Below are positions 1 through 6,830 of a stretch of 20,733 nt of DNA, piece after piece. Where the stretch lies: positions 1 through 20,733 of the forward strand of contig CAZUBA010000031.1 of the NCBI GenBank assembly GCA_964618565.1, in the 5' to 3' direction. Each line of letters begins with the position of its first letter. The stretch's first letter is position 1. Made by a program: the position numbers and the translations under genes. Below the pieces are notes generated by a model. The model was not told where the DNA came from and searched no databases. It was given only the letters and a program-made list of their open reading frames with translations. This DNA comes from STC-113 sp964618565 (GTDB lineage Bacteria; Patescibacteriota; Gracilibacteria; BD1-5; UBA2023).

Positions 1-21
1 ATAGCAAATTTTCAAGTCAGC

Positions 22-49
22 TTTACAAAAAAAAAATATCTTATAAAAT
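22..49 (+). promoter_or_regulatory. Probable sigma70-type promoter of yebC
   Basis: A TTTACA box at 22-27 and a TAAAAT box at 44-49 are separated by 16 bases, which predicts a start near 56 and a leader of about 30 bases before yebC. The whole upstream stretch is very AT-rich, so chance matches are possible. Confidence 0.45.
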
Positions 50-86
50 ACTTTAACTTTTAAAATTATCATTATATAGGATATAT

Positions 87-863
87 ATGTGAAGAGGTCC
101 AGTAATAGAAAGAAAGAAATCGATTACAAATGCTTTGAAATGAAAAGCTTTTTCAATCCACGCAAAACTAATAAGCCTTGCTGCCCAGAAAGGCTGAGAC
201 CCAGACAAAAATCCTAGCTTATATGATGCTATAGAGAAAGCAAAAAAAGATAATGTGCCCACTGATAATATAGTAAGAGCAATAAAAAAATGAACTTGAG
301 AAGATAAGGATTCTGCGCAAATCAATGAGATTTATTATGAATGATATGCTCCTGGATGAGTTGGAATAATCGCAAAATCTCTTACAGACAATAAAAATAG
401 GACATCGTCCAACATCAGACATATTTTTTCAAAATATGGATGAAATCTATGAGAAACAGGAAGTGTTAGCAATTTTGCATTTAAGTTTGTCTGAATAATA
501 TATCTCAAGCTTAATTGAAAGAAGATAGAAGATATTGAAGAAATCCTTATGGAATCTTGAGCCGATGACTACAATCTGGAAGACGAGGAAGAGGTGAGAA
601 TAATCGCACAGAAGCAAGATTTGGCTTCAGTAGTGAAGTTTCTCAAGGATGCCTGACTTGAAATTGTTGAATATTCTCTTGGTTTTATTCCTAATGCTTT
701 ATCCGAAGTCACTGATTTTGACAAAGCATTAAAAATTATTAAACTAGTAGAAGATTTGGAGGAGGATGAGGATATAGAAAAAGTCTGGCACAATTACAAT
801 ATACCGGATGATCTCCAGAATCAGGTATTAGACGCGTTAGAAAAAGCACGTTTTAGAACTTAA
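87..863 (+). CDS. yebC: YebC/PmpR (TACO1) family protein
   Basis: 258 residues in code 25. The N-terminus begins MGRGPVIERKKSI and leads into the helical domain typical of YebC. The family signature is clear: YEGYAPGGVGII followed by ALTDN-like SLTDNKNRTSSNIRH and KYGGNLGETGSVS, with several of these glycines encoded by TGA. Length agrees with the usual 240-250 residues plus a short tail. The start at 87 has AGGA a few bases upstream and gives the expected family N-terminus, though the usual GHSKW is replaced by GRGPV. The family was long annotated as a DNA-binding regulator; members including human TACO1 act on translation, probably easing ribosome stalling. It is cytoplasmic. The next gene starts 17 bases downstream and is probably co-transcribed. 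Confidence 0.95.
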
Positions 864-880
864 TTTTTTATAAGAGAACC

Positions 881-1258
881 ATGCAAGAACTACAAAACAA
901 TATAATTTTGGGGCTGACTTCAAATCATCCTTTGACAGAATTCGATGAAGCTAATTTCATAGAACTATTAGAACACTCACTATCTCTGAACGTATATGAA
1001 AAGAAGAGGGTCATAGATGCGATTCCTACTCTTAGCCAATTTCAAATTGATGAACTTATAAAGGTTTTTGAAGATGAACGTGAAGAATTCAAAAAACTAA
1101 TGTGATCAGAAGCTGAAGCCATTAAAGAGCTGGTAGTAAAATCACGTGAATGATGGAAGCAATTGGAAGACATTTATATCCAGGAAGCAAAGCAAAATGA
1201 AAAAGTATGAGAAGACAAGGCTAAGATTGATGATCTAAAGAGTAGTCTGGGACTTTAA
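881..1258 (+). CDS. Small helical protein of unknown function
   Basis: 125 residues with three in-frame TGA codons read as glycine. It is rich in Glu and Lys and predicted almost wholly helical. Residues 1-75 hold two hydrophobic helices, including LIEL-like segments and the stretch around VIDAIPTLSQFQIDELI. Residues 76-125 look like a charged coiled coil ending in KSSLGL. There is no signal peptide or membrane segment. It lies 17 bases after yebC with AAGAGA upstream of its ATG, and both genes probably end at the terminator at 1271-1328. Small proteins next to yebC are not a defined functional pair, so no role is assigned. Confidence 0.85.
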
Positions 1259-1270
1259 GAAAATCCAAAT

Positions 1271-1328
1271 AAAAATCCTCTATCGGGCTATCTGTTATTT
1301 TATCAGACGGAATCGAAGGGGATTTTTT
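1271..1328 (+). terminator. Probable terminator after the yebC unit
   Basis: An imperfect long hairpin has outer arms AAAAATCC at 1271-1278 and GGATTTTT at 1320-1327. An inner TCTG/CAGA pairing closes an AT-rich loop, and six T bases follow. The plan matches the other terminators in this window (AAAATCCC...GGGATTTT at 3361). Confidence 0.5.
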
Positions 1329-1385
1329 CATTATAAAATCACATAAAGAACATATTAGTTTCACAAATTCTCCACAAGCAAGTCA

Positions 1386-1412
1386 TTGACTTTTATGCGC
1401 AGGGTCTATAAT
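1386..1412 (+). promoter_or_regulatory. Probable promoter of the repeat protein gene
   Basis: TTGACT at 1386-1391 and TATAAT at 1407-1412 are 15 bases apart. Taking CATTGA at 1384-1389 instead gives a 17-base spacer. The predicted start near 1419 leaves a leader of about 43 bases before the ATG at 1462. Confidence 0.5.
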
Positions 1413-1461
1413 CAAAAAAGTAAGTTCTGCGCTTACGATTTAATATTAATAAATTTGGAAC

Positions 1462-2778
1462 ATGAAAACTCTGAATTTAAAAAAAATTATTTGAATACTA
1501 ATAGTTGCGCTAATAGCTTTCCCTATTCCATCTTTTGCTGAATTTTGAAAATTAAGCCAGAGAGATCGGGAAAAGGTTGATAGGAAAATCGAAAGCATAT
1601 CAGCAATAAATAGACAAAATTATATAGAAATAGTAATTGTAAGGGTTAATTCCTTAATGGCTGCAATACGCATTTCAGCAGCGGACGAAAGCACAAAATT
1701 CAGGAAAGTTTCAATTCTTGAAGATCTGAGAAGCATTCTGATGGCTAAGCTTCAGAATTTGACCAGTACAGGCGCAAATGTTCCTGTTATCTCAAATCTT
1801 GCCACAACAAATATGCAAGGCTGATTCTCTTTGAGTTCTAATATGGCATGAAAATGATATTATGTAATATTGCCAAGCGGTTCGGGCGCTCCGACTTCAG
1901 CTCAAATCAGATCATGATTTGATAATGCATGAAACACAGCTTCCGTCAGATGAAACTTCAATCTGATGTCTTGAGTGAACAATTTCAATGCCACCTGATT
2001 AAGCCCGGGCTCAAATTATACGCTATATTTCGTGGCTGAAGATAGCAATGGAAATATATCCCCTACACCGCAGGCAATGAATTTCTCAACATCCAGCACT
2101 TCCAGTAATCCTCCTGTATTCTCAACATCATTAAGCTGATTGAGCGGTACTTGAGGCATATTGACCGTCGTATCAAATGCATCTTGAAGATGATATTTCG
2201 TAATACTGCCAAGTTGATCTTGAATGCCGACATCTGCTCAAATCAGAACAGGAAGGGATAGCTCGTGAGTCTCTGCCATTTGAACATGAAGCTTCAATCT
2301 GGTAAGCTGAACAAATACATTTAATTTGGCCGGATTAACACCAAACACTAACTATGTATTATATTTTGCAGCTGAAGATCCATTTTGAAATCTTAACTTG
2401 TCTCCAAGCACTCAAAGCTTCACGACAAGCCTGACCTCTGACACCATTCCTCCGGTAGTTGCAGCGTCTATCAACTTCGTTACTCGAAATTCAGCAACTA
2501 TAAATATGACTAACAGTGAAGGATGAAAATGATATTACGTAGCCTTGCCAAGCGGCTCGAGTGCTCCTACTGCGGCTCAGATAAAGGCATGAACTGATAG
2601 CGGCTGAAATATGGTATCCTTAAGATGAAGCTTTAATACCACATCTTGAGTGAATGCCTTCAATGTTACCTGATTGAATCAATACACCAGCTATGTGCTG
2701 TATATAGTAGCAGAAGATGCTGTTTGAAATCTTCTACAAACACCTCAGGTGATTCCTTTCACGACTCTTCAACAATAG
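1462..2778 (+). CDS. Exported protein with three fibronectin-like repeats
   Basis: 438 residues, dense in TGA glycines. Residues 1-26 form a signal peptide (KKIIG then a hydrophobic stretch ending PSFAE). Residues 27-105 are a charged helical region. Three repeats of roughly 100 residues follow, at about 107-205, 210-318 and 320-437. Each has the order GKGYYVILPSGS-APTSAQI--G, then GSFN--SGVN-FN-TGL, then a tyrosine-rich strand ending YFVAED--GN. This is the pattern of fibronectin-III-like modules in bacterial surface and S-layer-associated proteins. It probably sits on the cell surface and binds host cells or matrix, but the ligand is unknown. The gene stands alone between its own promoter and a strong terminator at 2798-2827. 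No anchoring motif is visible at the C-terminus. Confidence 0.88.
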
Positions 2779-2797
2779 TACTTCAAAAATAATTATT

Positions 2798-2827
2798 CCT
2801 CCTGCAGGTCCTGCAGGAGGTTTTTTT
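2798..2827 (+). terminator. Rho-independent terminator
   Basis: CCTCCTGCAGG and CCTGCAGGAGG (2798-2820) are perfect inverted arms, followed at once by seven T bases. This is the most GC-rich hairpin of the plus-strand genes and ends the repeat protein transcript. Confidence 0.9.
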
Positions 2828-2851
2828 GGGTATTATTGTAGTTCATTTTTT

Positions 2852-2879
2852 TTGACTTTTAATATATTTATATTATAAT
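2852..2879 (+). promoter_or_regulatory. Promoter of the coiled-coil protein gene
   Basis: TTGACT at 2852-2857 and TATAAT at 2874-2879 have a 16-base spacer. The -10 box ends only six bases before the ATG at 2886, so the message may be leaderless. Confidence 0.65.
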
Positions 2880-2885
2880 ATTTGC

Positions 2886-3362
2886 ATGAATACTATAGGA
2901 AACCCAGACATGCCAGAAAAAAAATCAGTATATTCTTCCATATCCACGGAGGGTCTTTTGAATATGCTACAAACACATGAGAGGGCCATAAATGAACAGC
3001 AATGAAATCTTGGGGATGAGAGGACTCAAAAAATAGAGGAAGAGATCAGGCTGGAATTAACAGAAAGAAAAAATAAGGCTAAGAATCTTGCGCAGAAATA
3101 CTCGGAGCTTACACGGGCTATAGTCGATAAAACGACGGAGCTCAATTATCTTGAAGATAAGAATGACAATAACTGGAGTGTCTGAAGCAATAAAGCGATA
3201 GGAGATATCAAGGAATATCTATGAAGAATTGAGGTAGAAAAATCAGAAATTGAAGAAATGTTAAGGAAGTTGTGATTTTGAATGAATATTGAAGTTATAG
3301 ATTCAATTAAAATAGTTAGGGGTGTGCGGCATAAAATAACACAACTTGAGCTTCCATTATAA
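2886..3362 (+). CDS. Coiled-coil protein of unknown function
   Basis: 158 residues, strongly charged (Glu/Lys/Arg) and helical, with no signal peptide or membrane segment. Residues about 30-90 and 110-150 look like two coiled-coil arms joined by a short loop containing NDNNWSVGSN. Five TGA codons are read as glycine. The ATG at 2886 lies at the predicted transcription start. A second in-frame ATG at 2910 has AGGAAA upstream and would give 150 residues; I kept the longer form. The gene is convergent with sodB and shares the terminator at 3361-3390. I do not recognise the family. Confidence 0.8.
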
Positions 3363-3390
3363 AATCCCTTCACTCGAATGAAGGGATTTT
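3361..3390. terminator. Bidirectional terminator between convergent genes
   Basis: AAAATCCCTTCA and TGAAGGGATTTT are perfect 12-base arms around the loop CTCGAA. A-runs and T-runs on both sides let it work in both directions, for the coiled-coil gene (+) and sodB (-). It overlaps the TAA of the former. Confidence 0.85.
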
Positions 3391-3406
3391 ATATTTATGA
3401 TATGTT

Positions 3407-4003
3407 TTATATTCTTCTTTCGACAATATTCCAATCAACCACGTTCCAAAATTTTTCAAGATAATCTGCTCTTCTGTTTCTATAATCTATATAATAAGCA
3501 TGTTCCCAAATATCACAAGTCAATAAAGGGATTAAGATTCATTCCTCTTCTCTGCTTGTGAGCGGAGTTGACGCATTTTGGGTATTCCATATATTTAAAG
3601 GTCAATCCGTTCAATCCCTAGTAAGCCATGTCCAACCGGATCAAAAATTAGCCATTGCCATCTTATTGAATTCTTGTTTAAACATTTCAAAACTTCCCCA
3701 TTTTTCATCAATCATATCAAGAAGCTTGCCTTCAGGTATTGTTCTAGGAGATTCACTGAAAGATTCAAAATAAAAATTATGATTCCAGACCTGAGCTGCA
3801 TTATTGAATAAAGGTCATTTAGGTGCTTTCTTTACAATTTCCTCCAAGGTAGAATTTTCAAATTCAGTTCAAGCAATAAGCTTGTTCAGATTGTCCACAT
3901 ATGCTTTATGATGCTTGCCATGGTGATATTCTAGCGTTTCATTTGAAATATTAGGATAAAGCGCATCCATCGGATAACCCAATTCGGGTAAAATATGTAT
4001 CAT
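3407..4003 (-). CDS. sodB: Superoxide dismutase, iron type
   Basis: 198 residues, full length for the Fe/Mn family. It converts superoxide to oxygen and hydrogen peroxide in the cytoplasm. Metal ligands fit His27 (EYHHGKHH), His75 (NNAAQVWNHNFYF), and Asp and His in DIWEHAYYIDYRNRRADYL. Gln71 of NNAAQVWNH is the second-shell glutamine typical of iron enzymes, and the NTQNASTPL stretch lacks the manganese-type glutamine. Several conserved glycines are TGA, for example in the FGSGWTWL region. It is transcribed alone, convergent with the coiled-coil gene. It implies that this small-genome bacterium meets oxygen. Confidence 0.96.
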
Positions 4004-4038
4004 AATAAAAAAAATTAAGAAATTAAATTGTGGTTATA

Positions 4039-4067
4039 ATGATATTTATACTTAATTAAATCATCAA
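4039..4067 (-). promoter_or_regulatory. Possible sodB promoter
   Basis: On the minus strand, TTGATG (4067-4062) and TATCAT (4044-4039) have a 17-base spacer and would start a transcript about 30 bases upstream of the sodB ATG. The setting is AT-rich, so support is moderate. Confidence 0.4.
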
Positions 4068-4139
4068 TCTAGTGCATATTATATTCTTTATATTTTAATT
4101 ATCAAATATGTTCTTTTTTAAAGAAATCGGTTGTTCATT

Positions 4140-4170
4140 TTAAAGTTAAGTTAAAGATAGTGCGTATAAT
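4140..4170 (+). promoter_or_regulatory. Promoter of small RNA module copy 1
   Basis: TATAAT lies at 4165-4170, with TTAAAG at 4151-4156 and again at 4140-4145. The same arrangement (TTAAAG or TTAAG about 19 bases upstream, a second TTAAAG 8-9 bases upstream, then TATAAT) precedes the other two copies, although the sequence between the boxes differs. Confidence 0.6.
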
Positions 4171-4176
4171 ATTCGT

Positions 4177-4227
4177 GCGTTGAACATAGAGTATAAACCC
4201 GAGGGAATCCTTGGGTTTATATTTTTG
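4177..4227 (+). ncRNA. Candidate small RNA, copy 1 of 3
   Basis: The predicted transcript is about 50 nucleotides: a 15-base single-stranded leader (GCGTTGAACATAGAG), then a hairpin at 4192-4221 with arms TATAAACCC and GGGTTTATA. An inner AGG/CCT pair closes a GAAT tetraloop, and TTTTT follows at 4222-4226. From TATAAT to TTTTTGTC the 65 bases match copies 2 and 3 except for one base (ATATTC instead of ATACTC). It sits between the divergent sodB and dsbA genes with no upstream plus-strand gene, so it cannot just be the terminator of a neighbour. Start and end are predictions. Confidence 0.6.
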
Positions 4228-4278
4228 TCTTCATAATTATATGAATAAGGCAGTTACTAATAAATAACTTAATTTAAT

Positions 4279-4306
4279 TTTACTTTTGATATATAATACC
4301 TATAAT
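4279..4306 (+). promoter_or_regulatory. Probable promoter of the dsbA-VKOR unit
   Basis: TTTACT at 4279-4284 and TATAAT at 4301-4306 have a 16-base spacer and predict a leader of about 20 bases. A second TATAAT at 4292-4297 overlaps the region. Confidence 0.45.
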
Positions 4307-4333
4307 TTAAAAACAATAATATTAAAAGTGATT

Positions 4334-4963
4334 ATGATTAAAAAAATACTAATATTGCTTTCTTTAAGCTTTTTTTTATTCTCCTGTTCGCAAGAAAGAG
4401 ATATCCTCGATCCTGATACTGAAAAAACCTTCATACAAAAGAATATCGACAGTCCTTTTTTCTGAAATCCTGAATCTAAAGTACAATTAATTGAATTCGG
4501 AGATTTCCAATGCCCGGCATGCATATTTTTTGAAAAAGAAATTTGAGAAAAGCTATATAAAGAATATGCATTAACAAATAAAATTGGTTTGACATATAAG
4601 AATTTTCCTCTTTCAATCCATAGAAATGCCCCTGAAGATTCTCTAGCTGCAATGTGTGCACATGAGCAGTGAAAGTATAAAGATTTCGCTGATAAGATGT
4701 ATGCTCTTGAAGATGAAAAGAAATGACTCATAGTAACTCAAGAAGAAAGGCAATCAATAGCTTGATCCATATGAGCAGATATTGAAAAATTCAATCAATG
4801 CGTTTCTGAATGAAGATATGTGGATAGGATTAAGCAAGATATGGCTTTGGGTGAAAAAATGTGATTGCAATGAACCCCATCCGTATATGCAAACTGACAG
4901 CTTATAAATTTTGATTCTGTTGAATGATTCTTTAAGATATTAGATCAATTACTTGCAAAATAA
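4334..4963 (+). CDS. DsbA-like thiol oxidoreductase lipoprotein
   Basis: 209 residues. The N-terminus is a lipoprotein signal: KK, a hydrophobic core (ILILLSLSFFLF) and the lipobox L-F-S-Cys18. The thioredoxin-fold domain starts near residue 48 (VQLIEFGDFQCPACIFF) with the redox motif Cys60-Pro-Ala-Cys63. A DsbA-type helical insert holds an extra CAHEQGKY segment, and GTPSVYANG carries the cis-proline loop near the C-terminus. This is the DSBA/thioredoxin_4 type found with VKOR. It probably oxidises cysteine pairs in exported proteins while anchored to the outer face of the membrane. The VKOR-like gene 69 bases downstream is its likely electron acceptor. Confidence 0.92.
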
Positions 4964-5032
4964 GCAATATCCTTTCCAAAAAGAGATGCTATTATCTGTC
5001 TCTTGAAATTAATTAATTTTTAAAAAAAACAA

Positions 5033-5536
5033 ATGAAAAAACTATTAGCAATTTGCATATTATCTATATTAGCTTTTGCAAATGCAACATATTTGACTAT
5101 CCAGAATTACAGGATAGAAAATGCGACCACAAATTGAAAGTTAAGCAGTTTCTGTGATTTGAATGATATTTTTTCATGCACGAATGTATTGTCTAGCCCA
5201 TACTCAAAAGTATTAGGGATTCCTTTCCCTGCCATTGCAATGTTCGTGTATCCTATAATATTCCTCATTGCCTTTTTAGGCATGCAATGAATCATAAGGA
5301 AGCCATTTCATATCCTTGCGGTCATGTGACTGGGCTGAATCGCTTTCAATTCTTTCTTCATATCAAGGGAATTCTTATTCATCTGAGCATATTGTCCTCT
5401 TTGCCTAGCATGCTCAGCGATTATCATTTCGATTTTCATAATGTCAGTAATATGAGTATTTTCCGATTTTTGAGAGGTCAAGAAAAAGAAATGATTATTC
5501 AGCTCAATAAAAGACACATTGAAATTCAATAAATAA
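5033..5536 (+). CDS. Vitamin K epoxide reductase (VKOR) family membrane protein
   Basis: 167 residues with about four hydrophobic segments (near residues 3-20, 60-84, 92-110 and 117-140). It has the four VKOR cysteines: Cys41 and Cys49 in the outer loop (FCDLNDIFSC) and the quinone-site pair Cys121-Pro-Leu-Cys124. The conserved serine follows in VLSSPYSKVLGIPFP. Bacterial VKOR takes electrons from reduced DsbA and passes them to quinone, replacing DsbB. It follows the DsbA-like gene on the same strand and ends before the hairpins at 5549-5603. Conserved glycines are partly TGA. A good match to the family; the quinone used is unknown. Confidence 0.9.
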
Positions 5537-5548
5537 AAGAAAAAATGT

Positions 5549-5603
5549 ATTTAAACCCCCCTCATTGAAGGGGGTTTAAATAATTAAATTGACAATTTAA
5601 TTA
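5549..5603. terminator. Two adjacent hairpins after the VKOR gene
   Basis: The first hairpin, ATTTAAACCCCC paired with GGGGGTTTAAAT (5549-5581), is strong but is followed by AATTAAATT rather than a pure T-run. The second, TAATTAAATT and AATTTAATTA around GAC (5581-5603), overlaps the -35 box of the next unit. Together they probably end the dsbA-VKOR message. Confidence 0.6.
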
Positions 5604-5616
5604 TTGTATTTATTAT
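5589..5616 (+). promoter_or_regulatory. Canonical promoter of the GC-rich island
   Basis: A consensus TTGACA at 5589-5594 and TATTAT at 5611-5616 have a 16-base spacer. The predicted start is near 5623, at the left edge of the palindrome 5622-5641. Confidence 0.65.
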
Positions 5617-5621
5617 CCAGA

Positions 5622-5641
5622 CATATCCAATAGTGGATATG
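5622..5641. repeat. Inverted repeat at the predicted transcription start
   Basis: CATATCCA and TGGATATG are perfect 8-base arms around ATAG. The position, just past the -10 box and before the ribosome binding site, suits an operator or a 5' RNA hairpin. No regulator is identified. Confidence 0.5.
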
Positions 5642-5644
5642 CAA

Positions 5645-5651
5645 AAGGAGG
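5645..5651 (+). promoter_or_regulatory. Perfect Shine-Dalgarno site AAGGAGG
   Basis: AAGGAGG lies about seven bases before the ATG at 5658. It is the only full AGGAGG placed before a gene in this window; most other genes have AT-rich leaders without one. Confidence 0.75.
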
Positions 5652-5657
5652 TAAGAG

Positions 5658-5909
5658 ATGAGTAAACAGACCGCAGATCACAATAAGGCACATGGACGTC
5701 GCGATGGAGGTGACGCGAAACCGGCTGATTCGGGAGTCGGCAAAAATGACCGGCATGGCGACGGCGAGAATCACTCCCAAACCCCGAAATCCAGTGGCAG
5801 CAAAGAAGGTGGGAGCGGGAACTGAGCAAATCTTCATGAATCAAGAGCCAGGATAGTATCCTGGCTTGATTTTTATATCATTGCAAATAAGATAGTGTAT
5901 ATGAAATAA
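5658..5909 (+). CDS. Small GC-rich hydrophilic ORF, atypical for this genome
   Basis: Residues 1-55 are rich in Gly, Asp, His, Ser and Lys and look disordered (MSKQTADHNKAHGRRDGGD...). All eleven glycines there use GGN codons, and none uses TGA. Arginine uses CGT, CGC and CGG. With the standard code the frame would stop at the TGA 5823-5825, giving 55 residues, just before the hairpin at 5839-5874. With this genome's code it runs on through the hairpin to TAA at 5907, giving 83 residues. I give the code-25 extent. Promoter, AGGAGG and terminator suggest a self-contained expression unit. Base composition and signals are unlike any neighbour, so recent acquisition or an assembly insertion is possible. 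The reverse strand is also open (hydrophobic), but it has no comparable start signals. Function unknown. Confidence 0.5.
5839..5874 (+). terminator. Rho-independent terminator of the GC-rich island
   Basis: GCCAGGATA (5847-5855) and TATCCTGGC (5857-5865) are perfect arms, extended by TCAA/TTGA with a small bulge and followed by TTTTT. It starts 13 bases after the TGA at 5823, which is what a standard-code gene would show. Confidence 0.75.
5866..5893 (+). promoter_or_regulatory. Possible promoter of the M16-like gene
   Basis: TTGATT at 5866-5871 (inside the preceding terminator) and TAAGAT at 5888-5893 are 16 bases apart, giving a start near 5900. The match is weak. Confidence 0.3.
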
Positions 5910-5919
5910 TTTCAAGAAC

Positions 5920-6819
5920 ATGCACGCCTATATCAAAACGCCTTTTTACAGGAACTCAAAATACATTCCACATCTACTTGAGCATTGTGTTAATAGCAGG
6001 GGCAACCTGAATTCAAATGATTTCTTCTCATATGTTTATCAATCGGATGCTGATACATTTTCTTGATATACCCATTTTTCCTTTTCAGATAAAATAAGTA
6101 TTGAGGTTTTCATTAGCTGGCTACAAAAAGATCTGGATGCTGGGCTTATCGAATATGAAAAACAGATACTCAAAGATGAACTAAAAGATGTAAACTTTGC
6201 ACAAGAATTATTTGAGAAAATATGAAAAAGGTTACATTGAATAGATTTCAATAACAACCATATTTCTAGAGTTTCAACTATAGAGATAGTTGATTATCAT
6301 AAAAAATATTATAAATCAGCTGAAATTATCATTTGCGATGATTCTTTTAATATAATAAGTCCTACTAAGAAATTCACCGAAGCAGCTGCCCTTAATGACA
6401 ACACATCACCGTCAATCATAAAAGTAAGAGGAGAGTCAATGAGGGTGTTCATTCGAACATATGCCTCCTGGAAAGATTATTATTTCATGCTATTCATCCA
6501 AGAGCTCTTGAAGAGCTTTCAAGAATATACTGAAAGGCATAAAAAGTGAGTATATTATTTTGATAATCGTGTATTTCTTTTCAGAACTGAGAAATATTCC
6601 ATCTTGAGTTTCCCTGAATATTTTGAATGTAATATTTCTATTGAATTTTTTGATAGCTTCAAGACTTATTTCCTCACTAGGATTTTATCATGATATTGAA
6701 AAAAATGAATCCCGATTAATCTGACTCTTCTAAATCAATATGCGAAAATGTCAGAGGTAATTGATTTCTGCAATGGTTTCAAGTTTGAAGAATCCCTTTC
6801 TTTCCTCTGAAATGATTAA
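5920..6819 (+). CDS. Short M16 (insulinase-like) peptidase-related protein
   Basis: 299 residues. The N-terminal part holds HLLEH at residues 18-22, the inverted zinc motif HxxEH of M16 peptidases. It is followed by a region like the family's Tyr/Thr-rich strand (SGYTHFSFSD) and then YEKQILKDEL near residues 79-88, which fits the helix that carries the third zinc ligand (Glu87). Family members usually have about 420 residues or more and work as two-domain pairs, so this is short. The C-terminal half does not match well by eye. It lacks a signal peptide and is probably cytoplasmic. It is convergent with the ThyX-like gene, ending 12 bases from it. Six TGA codons are read as glycine. Activity is inferred from the motif only. 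Confidence 0.6.
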
Positions 6820-6830
6820 ATGACTTAATG

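Noticed and set aside
1273..1443. Open frame of 56 codons (KSSIGLSVILSDGIEGDFF...) between the small helical gene and the repeat protein gene
   Set aside because: No ATG, GTG or TTG near its beginning, no ribosome site, and its first third lies in the terminator hairpin at 1271-1328 and its last third over the promoter at 1386-1412. Could be a remnant, but I cannot support it as a gene.
4140..4229. Repeat module considered as a transposon-derived MITE
   Set aside because: No terminal inverted repeats beyond the hairpin itself and no clear target-site duplications at the borders; the promoter boxes vary in spacing as separate functional sites would.
4300..4731. 143-residue open frame on the minus strand
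   Set aside because: It is antisense to the DsbA-like gene, which has a lipobox, CPAC and a cis-proline motif.
5613..5837. Hydrophobic 74-residue open frame on the minus strand of the GC-rich island
   Set aside because: Looks like a membrane peptide but has no start signals, and the plus strand carries promoter, AGGAGG and terminator in the right order. GC-rich DNA often leaves the opposite strand open.
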